64,000 nucleotides of DNA from a virus, in the IMG/VR virus record IMGVR_UViG_3300008113_005947, positions 1-64,000 of that record, one strand, 5' to 3'. The translations under genes were made by a program, and so were the position numbers. Position 1 is the first letter of the stretch, and each line of letters starts with the position of its first letter. A model generated the notes under the pieces. The model was not told the DNA's origin, ran no database searches, and saw only the letters and a list, made by a program, of their open reading frames with translations. Positions 25,910 to 34,384 of this stretch are shown piece by piece.

Positions 25910-26187
25910 GGAACATGTACATCAGGACTACCCTCAACGATACTATGACCGCAACTGTTTCCTGAACCTATTCTTAGTACTGGTACGCCCTCTGCAAATA
26001 CAGTTGGACTACCTGCAGTTGTTGACGCCGCCCTATGCGGGGGATGTGGATTACCCCACGGCGCATGTGATGATATCTGACTAACGTGCAACCCTACAGG
26101 TATTCCATTAGCAATAACCGTACTGGCACCGCGCATAATTGCGCCCCCTGTTTGATTTTTATCACCCTTGCGACTTAACTTTGCCAT
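25906..26187 (-). CDS. PAAR-motif baseplate spike tip protein
   Basis: 93 residues. GDKNQTGGAIMRGASTVIANG (about 8-28), then GSPTVFAEGVPVLRIG and CGHSIVEGSPDVHV, are the repeated strands of PAAR proteins, which form a small sharpened cone on the membrane-puncturing spike of contractile tails and bind a metal through His/Cys residues. The length is typical. It links this region to myovirus tail assembly and lies directly upstream of the 682-residue structural gene. Confidence 0.8.
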   Translation of the reverse strand: MAKLSRKGDKNQTGGAIMRGASTVIANGIPVGLHVSQISSHAPWGNPHPPHRAASTTAGSPTVFAEGVPVLRIGSGNSCGHSIVEGSPDVHVP

Positions 26188-26188
26188 G

Positions 26189-26482
26189 TTATCCTAATAT
26201 TAATTTCTTTTCTGGTAATTGAATACCAGTGGTTGCTTCAATATATTTCATTTTTACACTATCTTCGGTTGTAGTATAAAAGGCAACACTATTAGTATTT
26301 AGCGTAACTTTAGCTCCAGGTTCTCCGGTAAACATGCTAGGAACTAGTCCTATACCCTTTTGACTAGGTGCAACGCTTACAGGTTCTTCAATAATTAGAT
26401 TATCACGTGTAATCTCAACTATTTTTGCAATCAATTCTTCTCCGCTGTTCAATTTGAACGTATATACTTGTCCGACTTCCAT
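26189..26482 (-). CDS. Sm-like small protein
   Basis: 97 residues. FKLNSGEELIAKIVEI (9-24) resembles the Sm1 motif (strand-Gly-strand) of Sm/LSM-like beta-barrels, followed by more strands; Sm2 is not clear. Similar small proteins are encoded by T4-like phages next to structural genes. RNA binding is possible but not shown. It lies between the PAAR gene and the glutaredoxin gene, sharing a base with the latter. Confidence 0.5.
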   Translation of the reverse strand: MEVGQVYTFKLNSGEELIAKIVEITRDNLIIEEPVSVAPSQKGIGLVPSMFTGEPGAKVTLNTNSVAFYTTTEDSVKMKYIEATTGIQLPEKKLILG

Positions 26483-26712
26483 TATGTGCTTTCTGTTAAT
26501 TTTGTTTTGAGTTCTGTAAACCCTCCGATTAATTCTCCGTCTAGGAAAATCTGCGGTACTGTTCGGGCATTTGGAACTGCATCTAGTAGTTCTTCTTTAG
26601 TATATCCGTCTCCGATTTTACGTTCTTCAAACTGTATACCTTTACTTTTTAATAATGCCTTAGCTTGGTCGCAATAAGGGCAGTGGTACTTACTCCATAC
26701 GATTGCTTTCAT
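26482..26712 (-). CDS. Glutaredoxin
   Basis: 76 residues with the CPYC redox active site (C11, C14), the cis-Pro region RTVPQIF near 51-57, and the GG motif (GGFTEL) that binds glutathione. It is a standard single-domain glutaredoxin that reduces ribonucleotide reductase, consistent with nrdB and nrdA upstream in the same operon. Confidence 0.9.
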   Translation of the reverse strand: MKAIVWSKYHCPYCDQAKALLKSKGIQFEERKIGDGYTKEELLDAVPNARTVPQIFLDGELIGGFTELKTKLTEST

Positions 26713-26713
26713 A

Positions 26714-27148
26714 TTATTGTCCTAATAGTCTTTTCATTGTTCTTACATGTACTCTATCTTTTTCTTTTTCATCTTCGGGTAATTGATTATACGGTACATG
26801 TTGTGCGGCATTATAATCTGCCTTTGGATTACGTCTCATCCATTGAATATGAATAAACTCAGCAGCCTTTTCCTCATCATTAGGAAATTGTTTTACTGCT
26901 TGAAGTGCCGCTTGCCCTGCGGCTAAGTTTTCTTTCTGCCAATCAGGATGAATTTTATTAAAAGACTGATTGATATCACCTTCACTTCCATCGCTGTTCT
27001 TTTTGATTCTAGGCTTTGTGCCTGTAGGATCATAATTTTTTCGCCATTCTTCGTGCGCTAAACTAGCAAATTGTGTAACAGGATCTTCATTGATTTGCAT
27101 AGCTTCATTAATCATGTTCAATTGTTTTCTAATATCTTTTTCTATCAT
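26714..27148 (-). CDS. RyR-domain-like protein
   Basis: 144 residues. The second half, FIHIQWMRRN followed by VPYNQLPEDEKEKDR, matches the RyR (ryanodine receptor) repeat pattern of an I-H-x-x-W start and a PY-x-x-L-x-x-x-x-K-x-x-x-R core. The first half has a similar start (LAHEEWRKN) and HPDWQKEN, perhaps a diverged second copy. Phage RyR-like proteins are known but their role is not. ATGA overlap with nrdB suggests a link to nucleotide metabolism. Confidence 0.55.
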   Translation of the reverse strand: MIEKDIRKQLNMINEAMQINEDPVTQFASLAHEEWRKNYDPTGTKPRIKKNSDGSEGDINQSFNKIHPDWQKENLAAGQAALQAVKQFPNDEEKAAEFIHIQWMRRNPKADYNAAQHVPYNQLPEDEKEKDRVHVRTMKRLLGQ

Positions 27149-28257
27149 AATACTGGCAACTCCTCATAATCTACTTCATCACTCATAACACCAATAACAT
27201 AGTTAGTTGATTCTGTTTCTTGTAACGCACTTTGTTTCTTGTTAATGTTCACGTGTTTGTTGAACCATGGAATAGGACTGTGCTTTGGATGATTCTCATT
27301 ATATTTAATACCAATATCTTTCAGTCTAGTAAATGCTGTATAGTCTACAAAGTCTTTAAGAATATCTGCGTTCAATCCAATCACAACACCTTTACTGAAT
27401 AGATAGTCTGCCCATTCTTTTTCTTCACGTATAACATCCATATACAATTCATATACTTCACGTTCACATTCTTGTTTTGCTACAATGAATCTTGGGTCAT
27501 CTTTAACTACGTTATTGATTAACCAAGCTGTCCATTCTGTATGCAACAATTCGTCTTGCAATATCAAGGAGATAATGTTTCCGTTACCAATGTAAATCTT
27601 GTTCTCTACCATAGCAAGACTAGTTGCAAAACTAACCATAAAGCGTAATGCTTCTAATGCGTAACTAGCATTCAATGCTAACCAAATTGCTTTGATATGT
27701 TCTTCTTCACGAACCATACCTGTCATTTCACTGCTTAATTCTTTATGGCAATTTATTCTATGTAGTTCATCATAATATTTACCTACACTGCTAGACATTT
27801 CTACGATTTCTTTGGTATCGTGAATTTTATTAAATTCTTCCTTAGGCACACCATATACGTTCCTAATAATATGACTGTAAGATTTTGAGTGAATATTAGT
27901 CTCAAAGAAACTCCAATTACTAACTAATGCTTCCAGTTCAGGAATACTAATGACTGGACTGAATACTTGACTTGGTGCACGACCCTGAATACTATCAAGT
28001 GCAGTTTGTCTCAATAGGTTGCTAGTAAAGATATGCTTGATTGCATCACTACTATCCTTGTGGTCTATCTTATCTTTTGTTAATGATATTTCTTCTGGCA
28101 CCCAAAAGAAACCACGTGCTGTTTCTTCATACTTGGCTAGTCTCGGATACTTAACTTCTTCAAAACGTTGCACTGTCACAGGACCTTCTGGGTCTAGAAA
28201 CATTGTACGCTTTAGATAATTAGTCTGTTTACTTAAATTATATTGTTCTTTACTCAT
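27145..28257 (-). CDS. nrdB: Ribonucleotide reductase class Ia small subunit
   Basis: 370 residues, full length. DSIQGR contains the iron ligand D88. The next ligand motif reads ETNIHSKSY (E119, H123), with radical Tyr Y127. E202 (ALEALRF), E236 and H239 (LQDELLH) complete the di-iron site. The C-terminal YVIGVMSDEVDYEELPVL carries the tail that docks on NrdA. The E-to-H spacing is one residue longer than in E. coli NrdB (ETIHSRSY). It supplies the tyrosyl radical for dNTP synthesis. Confidence 0.92.
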   Translation of the reverse strand: MSKEQYNLSKQTNYLKRTMFLDPEGPVTVQRFEEVKYPRLAKYEETARGFFWVPEEISLTKDKIDHKDSSDAIKHIFTSNLLRQTALDSIQGRAPSQVFSPVISIPELEALVSNWSFFETNIHSKSYSHIIRNVYGVPKEEFNKIHDTKEIVEMSSSVGKYYDELHRINCHKELSSEMTGMVREEEHIKAIWLALNASYALEALRFMVSFATSLAMVENKIYIGNGNIISLILQDELLHTEWTAWLINNVVKDDPRFIVAKQECEREVYELYMDVIREEKEWADYLFSKGVVIGLNADILKDFVDYTAFTRLKDIGIKYNENHPKHSPIPWFNKHVNINKKQSALQETESTNYVIGVMSDEVDYEELPVL

Positions 28258-28460
28258 TAATCACCATAATATTCTATATTCAATCCGCCCTCATCATCAA
28301 CATGCACACCGCATACATCAGAATCATTAAGAGCATTTAGTATCATTTCTCTATCTTCATCATCTATTTTAACAGGTTTATCTACTTTATAATAATACAA
28401 GAGATAATTAATTTTATCCTGTAATGTCATATCATCTGTAAATTTTTCTATAAGAGGCAT
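28257..28460 (-). CDS. Small acidic protein between nrdA and nrdB
   Basis: 67 residues from ATG 28460, which overlaps the nrdA stop as TAATG; a longer frame from 28481 lies inside nrdA and is less likely. Acidic C-terminus (VCGVHVDDEGGLNIEYYGD). No recognised family. The tight spacing on both sides suggests translation coupled to the reductase genes, perhaps a regulator or just a small accessory protein. Confidence 0.55.
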   Translation of the reverse strand: MPLIEKFTDDMTLQDKINYLLYYYKVDKPVKIDDEDREMILNALNDSDVCGVHVDDEGGLNIEYYGD

Positions 28461-30790
28461 TATAACACACAACTTTCGCAATATTCATCTTCATCGGGCT
28501 CCTTGATAGGTTGAAAGTAAACTACATTGTTTGCTTCTTCCTGTAGACTTGCTTTACTACCCACTTTATTAATCAAACTATAATAGATAGTTTTAATTCC
28601 CCATTTGTATGCAAGCATTAGATTCTTAGCAATCACTGTTCCGGGTACTTTACCTTCAGCAAAGTATGCAGGATTGTAAAAAGTGTTAGTACTTAGACTT
28701 TGGTCAATGTATACTGCCAACACTGCTGATGTTTTCAAATACTCTACACAATCTTTTTGATCCCACATCAATTGATAGCGATTCTTTAAACGTCTGTACT
28801 CTGGCACGACTTGTACAAACGAACCAGCCTTTGATTCCTTTACAGAAATCAATTCCATCGGCATTTCAATTCCGTTGGTGGAGTTTAACACAACTGAACT
28901 GGATTCGACCGGTGCCACGGCCATTAAAGTTGCATTACGAATGCCATACTTCAATAATTTTTCACGTAGACTTTCCCAATCCATACTAGGACTAAAGTCT
29001 GTCAATTCATTAACACCTTTGCTTCTACGTTCCCAGGGGAATATACCCTGACCATAGAATGTGTGTTGACTACGTTGACATGCACCTCGTTCTTGTGCTA
29101 GTTCTACGCTTGTTTCAGTTAGATAGTATGCTTGATGTTCCATCCAACGTTTTACTTCTGCTAATGCTTCTGGCGTGCCGTATTTGTAACTACGCTTTGC
29201 ATGCCAGTATGCTAAATTTGTAACCCCTACACCAAGAGGTTCGAAATCTAAGTTAGCTAACTTACTCTGAACACTGAGGAAGTCTTGGTAGCTAAGGAGA
29301 TTACTTAAACTTCTGACTAATACTCTACATGCCTTACGCATTTCTTGGGGAGTTTTAAACGCACCCCAGTTCACACTGCCTAATGTACATAATGCAATGC
29401 GACCTGCCTCGTCTTCAATACGTTGAAAAGGTTTTGTAGGTAATAGTATTTCTTGGCATAAGTTACTCTGATAAATCGGATCAAGTTTAGTATCAAACGG
29501 ACCCTGATTAATTACGTTATCAATGAATACTAGATAGATACGACCGGTGTCAGTACGTTCTTTTAGTATTCCATTTTTAAATATTTCTACTGCGGGCAAC
29601 ACTTTCTTTTTGATGCCGCGCTTATTTTCATACATTGTATAAAGTTTTTCAAATTCTTCACTGTCACGATAATATGCTTCATATAAGTCTGGTACATCAT
29701 GTGGATCAAACAATGTAATGTTTTCATTCTTAGCAAAACGATTAAAGAACATTTTGTTGACTACAACACTGTAATCCATTTGACGCACACGTGTTTCTTC
29801 TGTACCTTGATTGTTCTTTAATACAATCAAATCTTCAAACTGATAGTGCCATACTGGGAATGTAACTGTGCAACTAGCATTACGCACACCACCTTGACTG
29901 CAACTACGCAAGTCACCAAACCATTTCTTTAAGAAAGGAATCATACCAGTATGCTTAATCTCACCATTACGAATGGGTGCACCTAGTGGGCGAATGCGAC
30001 CAATCTCTAATCCTATGCCAGCACGTTTACTAGCATACTTTGCCATCATTTCTCCGGCAGCGAATATACTGTCAAGTGTATCATCGCTAGAAATAAGTAC
30101 ACAGCTAGAAAACTGCTTAGTAGTAGTGCCAAGACCAGCGAGAACGGGGGTAGCAAGAGTAAAGTGGCCATCACTTGCACATTCGTAATATTCTTTGACA
30201 TACTTTAATCTCTTTTCTTTTGGTTCATTGTGGAAAGCAGTGGCGGCTGCTATCGCATACCTTACTTGAGGACTTTCATATAATTGACCAGTAGCACGGT
30301 TCTGCACCAAGTACTTTTCTGCTAATTGTGCGATAGCCGCATAAGTGTAATTTTCGTCCTTGCTGTGGTCAATAAACAAATCAATGATATCCCATTCATC
30401 CTTTGTATACCAATCTAATAATTCACTAGTGTACATACTAGCGTCAACGTTAGTTTTGACAATATCATAAAGTGGGGGAGGAGTGTATGTGCCGTATACG
30501 CTTTTACGTAGCATTGACACTTTCTGACGTCCTGCTACATATTGATAATTAACATTGTTAATGTCAGGGTTCTCTGTTTCATCAATCAAATTTACCATTG
30601 CTTTAAGCAATAGTTCGTCAATTGTTTCAGTGCTTATTCCATCATGTAATTCGATTTGTGCTTTAATCTCAATCATACTTGGACTAACGTTATCTATGCC
30701 CTTGCAATCATGTGCTACTTGTCTCTGTATTTTTGCTATATCTAGTGGTACGCTTTCACCACTTCGTTTAACTACATTAATATTGTTCAT
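28460..30790 (-). CDS. nrdA: Ribonucleotide reductase class Ia large subunit
   Basis: 776 residues, full length. An N-terminal ATP-cone (VVKRSGESVPLDIAKI and following) is retained for allosteric control. SSCVLISSDDT holds the first active-site Cys, SNLCQEI the radical Cys and Glu, and the end CESCVL is the redox-active Cys pair that glutaredoxin or thioredoxin reduces. With nrdB and glutaredoxin it forms the phage dNTP-supply module. The start overlaps the upstream gene by 4 bp. Confidence 0.95.
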   Translation of the reverse strand: MNNINVVKRSGESVPLDIAKIQRQVAHDCKGIDNVSPSMIEIKAQIELHDGISTETIDELLLKAMVNLIDETENPDINNVNYQYVAGRQKVSMLRKSVYGTYTPPPLYDIVKTNVDASMYTSELLDWYTKDEWDIIDLFIDHSKDENYTYAAIAQLAEKYLVQNRATGQLYESPQVRYAIAAATAFHNEPKEKRLKYVKEYYECASDGHFTLATPVLAGLGTTTKQFSSCVLISSDDTLDSIFAAGEMMAKYASKRAGIGLEIGRIRPLGAPIRNGEIKHTGMIPFLKKWFGDLRSCSQGGVRNASCTVTFPVWHYQFEDLIVLKNNQGTEETRVRQMDYSVVVNKMFFNRFAKNENITLFDPHDVPDLYEAYYRDSEEFEKLYTMYENKRGIKKKVLPAVEIFKNGILKERTDTGRIYLVFIDNVINQGPFDTKLDPIYQSNLCQEILLPTKPFQRIEDEAGRIALCTLGSVNWGAFKTPQEMRKACRVLVRSLSNLLSYQDFLSVQSKLANLDFEPLGVGVTNLAYWHAKRSYKYGTPEALAEVKRWMEHQAYYLTETSVELAQERGACQRSQHTFYGQGIFPWERRSKGVNELTDFSPSMDWESLREKLLKYGIRNATLMAVAPVESSSVVLNSTNGIEMPMELISVKESKAGSFVQVVPEYRRLKNRYQLMWDQKDCVEYLKTSAVLAVYIDQSLSTNTFYNPAYFAEGKVPGTVIAKNLMLAYKWGIKTIYYSLINKVGSKASLQEEANNVVYFQPIKEPDEDEYCESCVL

Positions 30791-31236
30791 TGTACACCTT
30801 GAATTTTTTGTTTTATTTTTGATACGTCTACGTGACGTTTGATGGTAAAATCGCTTAGTGTATTACTTAGTACCGTATTCGGCCAGTAATTAAGTACATA
30901 TTTTGCACGGTCAACTAGGACTAATACCACATCATTGCCCGTTTTATCTGTTGCTTCAACCAATTCTATATCATCTATATCTGTTAGAAGTAAAGTATAA
31001 CATATTCCTAATGCTTTTGCAATAGAACAATAGGTATTTTCTACCAAAAGTTCCCAAGGATCAGGCCATATATGACTATCTAAAATATGCAAATGGTGAT
31101 TAACTAATGGGGCCTGTTGCCAAAAACTGTCTATTAAAATACACTTATCTAGTGTGTTTAATTTTTCGGCTTTCGTTCTTAAATCATGCCAACTTTGCAG
31201 TCTGGATTCATAATTATGTTGAAATATATTAAACAC
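30787..31236 (-). CDS. Unknown 149-residue protein
   Basis: Not recognised. The N-terminal half has several Trp (W16, W44, W57, W60) and HHLHILDSHIWPD. The C-terminal half is strand-rich (TLLLTDIDDIELVEA, VVLVLVDRAKYVLN). No signal peptide, membrane helix or Cys motif. It lies directly upstream of nrdA and directly downstream of the GT25-like gene (adjacent, no gap), so it is transcribed with them. Confidence 0.5.
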   Translation of the reverse strand: MFNIFQHNYESRLQSWHDLRTKAEKLNTLDKCILIDSFWQQAPLVNHHLHILDSHIWPDPWELLVENTYCSIAKALGICYTLLLTDIDDIELVEATDKTGNDVVLVLVDRAKYVLNYWPNTVLSNTLSDFTIKRHVDVSKIKQKIQGVQ

Positions 31237-31947
31237 TTACCACTCTAATTTGTCGTTTCTTTTTGTTGTTCTACCTTCAAATGGTCTAGCGGCAATTGTA
31301 GTATCTGCTTTGTCACTCATAATGTCGTATGCATATACACCCTGATGTGTGATAGTGAATAAATCTGCTCTCATCATAATATCTAAAGGGGCACAAATAC
31401 CAAACTTTAAAACATGACTCAATAGATTTTTTGCCATAGACGGATCAATAGCGTATGCATGGGCACGACAAATAAATAGGTAGTTATGTCCTTCACTAGC
31501 GTGTGGGGGTATGGGATATATTTTCCAACCTTGGTGCGTCCACTCGCTACCACCTAGATATACAATTGTGTTATAGCTTTGCATCTCCTCAAACTTTTTA
31601 ATCATAACTGCGTCATGTTCTAGTATGACTATAGGTTTATCAATATTGGCGCAGTGTTCCCATAAACTAATGTGACTTAATGCACATGCCACTTCACCAC
31701 GTGTTAAATAGTGGTCAGTGATTTTCATCATGTTCATTAGTTTATCATTTTTTAAATGCTCTGGAGCTGTAATCACACCGGGGGTTCCGATACCATTATA
31801 TGCTTCCCAAACAGTATACGGCATGCCAATTTGACTGCAACTTTCTTGGCATCTGGCGCTGTACATTTCACTGTTCTTGTTACCTTTAACAGTAATTATG
31901 TAAGCATTCTCTACTTGTGTAGTATTGGTTCTAAATAAATTTAACAT
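31237..31947 (-). CDS. Glycosyltransferase family 25-like protein
   Basis: 236 residues. AYIITVKGNKNSE near the start, then RGEVACALSHISLWEHC (83-99) and VILEHDAVM (107-115), are the signature of GT25 (LPS beta-1,4-galactosyltransferase-like) proteins, with LEHD in place of the usual LEDD metal site. It would transfer a sugar from a nucleotide donor, perhaps to host LPS or a virion component. It overlaps the upstream methyltransferase by 7 bp. Confidence 0.75.
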   Translation of the reverse strand: MLNLFRTNTTQVENAYIITVKGNKNSEMYSARCQESCSQIGMPYTVWEAYNGIGTPGVITAPEHLKNDKLMNMMKITDHYLTRGEVACALSHISLWEHCANIDKPIVILEHDAVMIKKFEEMQSYNTIVYLGGSEWTHQGWKIYPIPPHASEGHNYLFICRAHAYAIDPSMAKNLLSHVLKFGICAPLDIMMRADLFTITHQGVYAYDIMSDKADTTIAARPFEGRTTKRNDKLEW

Positions 31948-32549
31948 ATTTTTTCAAAAGCTGTTTGCCATGGATCAGGAACTTTAATTGGTTTGACGTT
32001 ATGCCAATTGCATTGTATAAAACTTTCAATAGCCATTCTTGGAGCCATTTGTGCAGATTCAGTGCCGTTCTTATCTTTAAATTTCCAAACAGTAGCATCA
32101 TCACACAACATAACTCCACCAGGAACTAGTAGTTTAAACGCTAGTACTAAATCTGTCAATACTCCGGCTGCCCTATGGTCACCGTCAATGTAAATTAATT
32201 GGGCCCTAACGCCACGATTGATTAAATCAATTAATCCATCTTCACTATGCTTGCGGATATATTCTACATTCTTATGTTTGCATTCGTTCAAATTATATGT
32301 GAAGTTGTTATGTATAACTAGAGGATCTTCACTCATATCATTACTGCCCACATGAGGATCGACAGCATAGATTTTAAGATTAGGATTGTGTGGCGTTAGG
32401 TTATCTGCTACCCAAAAAGTTGTATTACCTTCAAAGACACCTACTTCAATATAAGTTTCAGGTAATCCATATATGTTTATGAGATGGGCGATGTTCTGCA
32501 TAGAGCCCGCCCCACCACAACTAAAATCCATTGTGATTCTATATGACAT
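31941..32549 (-). CDS. Class I SAM methyltransferase (Methyltransf_24-like)
   Basis: 202 residues. YIEVGVFEGNTT (33-44) is motif I, YAVDPH (61-66) motif II, and LIYIDGDHRAAGVLTDL (118-134) together with LVPGGVMLCDD follow the pattern of Methyltransf_24/TylF-type sugar or small-molecule O-methyltransferases. It shares one base with the gene upstream, so it belongs to the glycan-modifying trio 31237-34327. Confidence 0.75.
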   Translation of the reverse strand: MSYRITMDFSCGGAGSMQNIAHLINIYGLPETYIEVGVFEGNTTFWVADNLTPHNPNLKIYAVDPHVGSNDMSEDPLVIHNNFTYNLNECKHKNVEYIRKHSEDGLIDLINRGVRAQLIYIDGDHRAAGVLTDLVLAFKLLVPGGVMLCDDATVWKFKDKNGTESAQMAPRMAIESFIQCNWHNVKPIKVPDPWQTAFEKIC

Positions 32550-34327
32550 TAACGACCTAGTCCACCAAAGTTTGTAGTATCGTCATTGCTAGTTAATTTC
32601 AATGGTTGTTGAAGTTTATCTTCTACTACCTTTTCGTACTCGCTAAAATCTATACGACCAGGCTTATGTACTTGAATCAAATATTTTGTACTAACTGCAA
32701 CATTATTAAAATGATTCAATGCATAGTTAAGTTCTTCTTGTCCTATTTCTCTGCTACGTAGTCTTTCTTGCCAAGGTTTAGTATAATCAAATTGCATATC
32801 GCAAATTTCAATATCAACATCTTGTTCAAATGCAGTAGCACTCTCAGTACCTTCTGTTTGTAATTTTTCCAACAACATGCGTTTATTAAACATGTTAAAC
32901 ATGCCCATAGTAATTACACGCTTATGGTCTGGATCATCTAATGCAGTATCACTACGCCAGTGTGGACTTTGTACTTCCCAAATAGCGCCATTGTGACTGA
33001 TACGATACATTTCTTTCATTGCCTTGATAAAGTCACTGCTAGTGTCACCCAGATGTTCTATAATATCTTTAGCAACAATATGGTCAAATTCATTATCTTC
33101 AAAAGGCCAAGGGAAACTATTCAAATCAACAATCTTATCTGGTTTTACTGTAGGACTAATGTCAACATTAACAAATCCATCAATTTTCTTAAGACCACAT
33201 CCCAAATTCAATCGTTTAGGTACACGATCCTCATCAGGCATATCAATATGTTGTAGATTGAATTTTTCTTCTAATTCTGTATACAATGTTTGAAATGTAT
33301 CGTTCCACTTACTTTTAGTTGTTTGTCTAAACAGTCTAACTGTTTCATAGTAAGGTGATCCGCGATTCTCAGGACTCTTATATGTCCATGTGTGATAAGG
33401 TAGTACGGGTACTAGTACCCAAGTTTCTTTACCCATACCAGCCGCAATGTGTGCAATACTTGTACAACTTGTGATAACAATATCCAAATTACTGATTGCT
33501 GCCATTGTATCTTCCCAACTAATTAAGAAGTGTTGTAAGTCAGTTACTCCTGCAGGCAAACTGATTAGGTTATGATCCTTTTGTAAACTATAGATTTGTA
33601 GTTCGGGATACTTTGCCAAGTTAGTGATGAAGTTCTCTGGGAAGCGTCTAAACTGTTGATGTTCAAACTTTGGATTACCTGCCCAACGAATGCCAACTTT
33701 AATCTTGTCACTGTTAATCATGCTCTTCCAAATCTCAACACTATCACTGCGTGGTGTTAAGTATGGTTTGCTTGGGAAGTTATCAAATGTATGACCTGAC
33801 ACCCATCCAGCACTAAAGCCTGGCACCCAGTAATCGTGTGATACAGTACTTGCTTGGTTGCGTAATATAACTTTATCTACGCCTTCAATACGTTCAAATA
33901 CACTTACTAATTCTGGTGCAGCCGCAATATAAACTTTATCTGCACCGTTGTTCTTAAAGCTAGTCGCAAAACGACTGTGAATAATTTCATCACCATAACC
34001 ACCTTCTAGTGATACGATAATGCTTTTACCTTTAATACTATGTTGGTCTGGATTAAAAATTGGTGCGTCTGTACGCAATGGTGGGCTACCATATACATTT
34101 AGAAAACGTCCATTTTCTAAATACTGACAACCTTTTTGATATTCTCCGTCTTGTATTAAGAACCAACCTCTATTAAAACAATGACGCATCCAAATGTCTT
34201 GGGTGTTTTTACCATTCGGGTCAAGAATCTTTTCAGGTCCGATATTTTCTAGTTTGTCACTTAATACTCTTGCTTCTTCGTGTCTGCCCTCTAACTGGAG
34301 CTTCAACATCTCATCTATTTCATGCAT
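32549..34327 (-). CDS. TPR-GT9-methyltransferase fusion protein
   Basis: 592 residues with a strong AGAGG Shine-Dalgarno. Residues 1-80 look like helical TPR-type repeats (GRHEEARVLSDKL, GEYQKGCQYLENG). SLEGGYGDEIIHSRF (106-120) and VITSCTSIAHIAAGMG with ETWVLVP resemble the donor-binding core of GT9/TPR-linked glycosyltransferases. RLNLGCG and VNVDIS (near 375-390) with KDIIEHLG form a methyltransferase-11 domain. A sugar transferred and then methylated by one chain is a plausible reading. It is the first gene after the giant RCC1 ORFs and probably has its own start of translation. Confidence 0.7.
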   Translation of the reverse strand: MHEIDEMLKLQLEGRHEEARVLSDKLENIGPEKILDPNGKNTQDIWMRHCFNRGWFLIQDGEYQKGCQYLENGRFLNVYGSPPLRTDAPIFNPDQHSIKGKSIIVSLEGGYGDEIIHSRFATSFKNNGADKVYIAAAPELVSVFERIEGVDKVILRNQASTVSHDYWVPGFSAGWVSGHTFDNFPSKPYLTPRSDSVEIWKSMINSDKIKVGIRWAGNPKFEHQQFRRFPENFITNLAKYPELQIYSLQKDHNLISLPAGVTDLQHFLISWEDTMAAISNLDIVITSCTSIAHIAAGMGKETWVLVPVLPYHTWTYKSPENRGSPYYETVRLFRQTTKSKWNDTFQTLYTELEEKFNLQHIDMPDEDRVPKRLNLGCGLKKIDGFVNVDISPTVKPDKIVDLNSFPWPFEDNEFDHIVAKDIIEHLGDTSSDFIKAMKEMYRISHNGAIWEVQSPHWRSDTALDDPDHKRVITMGMFNMFNKRMLLEKLQTEGTESATAFEQDVDIEICDMQFDYTKPWQERLRSREIGQEELNYALNHFNNVAVSTKYLIQVHKPGRIDFSEYEKVVEDKLQQPLKLTSNDDTTNFGGLGR

Positions 34328-34384
34328 GTTTTTCCTCTTTTATAAAGTAATGTAGATACACTACTTATTCAGGAAAAACACTGT
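34328..34384. other. 57-bp gap below the giant RCC1 genes
   Basis: AT-rich. It contains the Shine-Dalgarno of the downstream gene and an imperfect 7-bp inverted repeat (AGTAATG, TACACTACT region) without a T-run. No clear promoter octamer. Read-through from the RCC1 genes seems likely. Confidence 0.3.
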
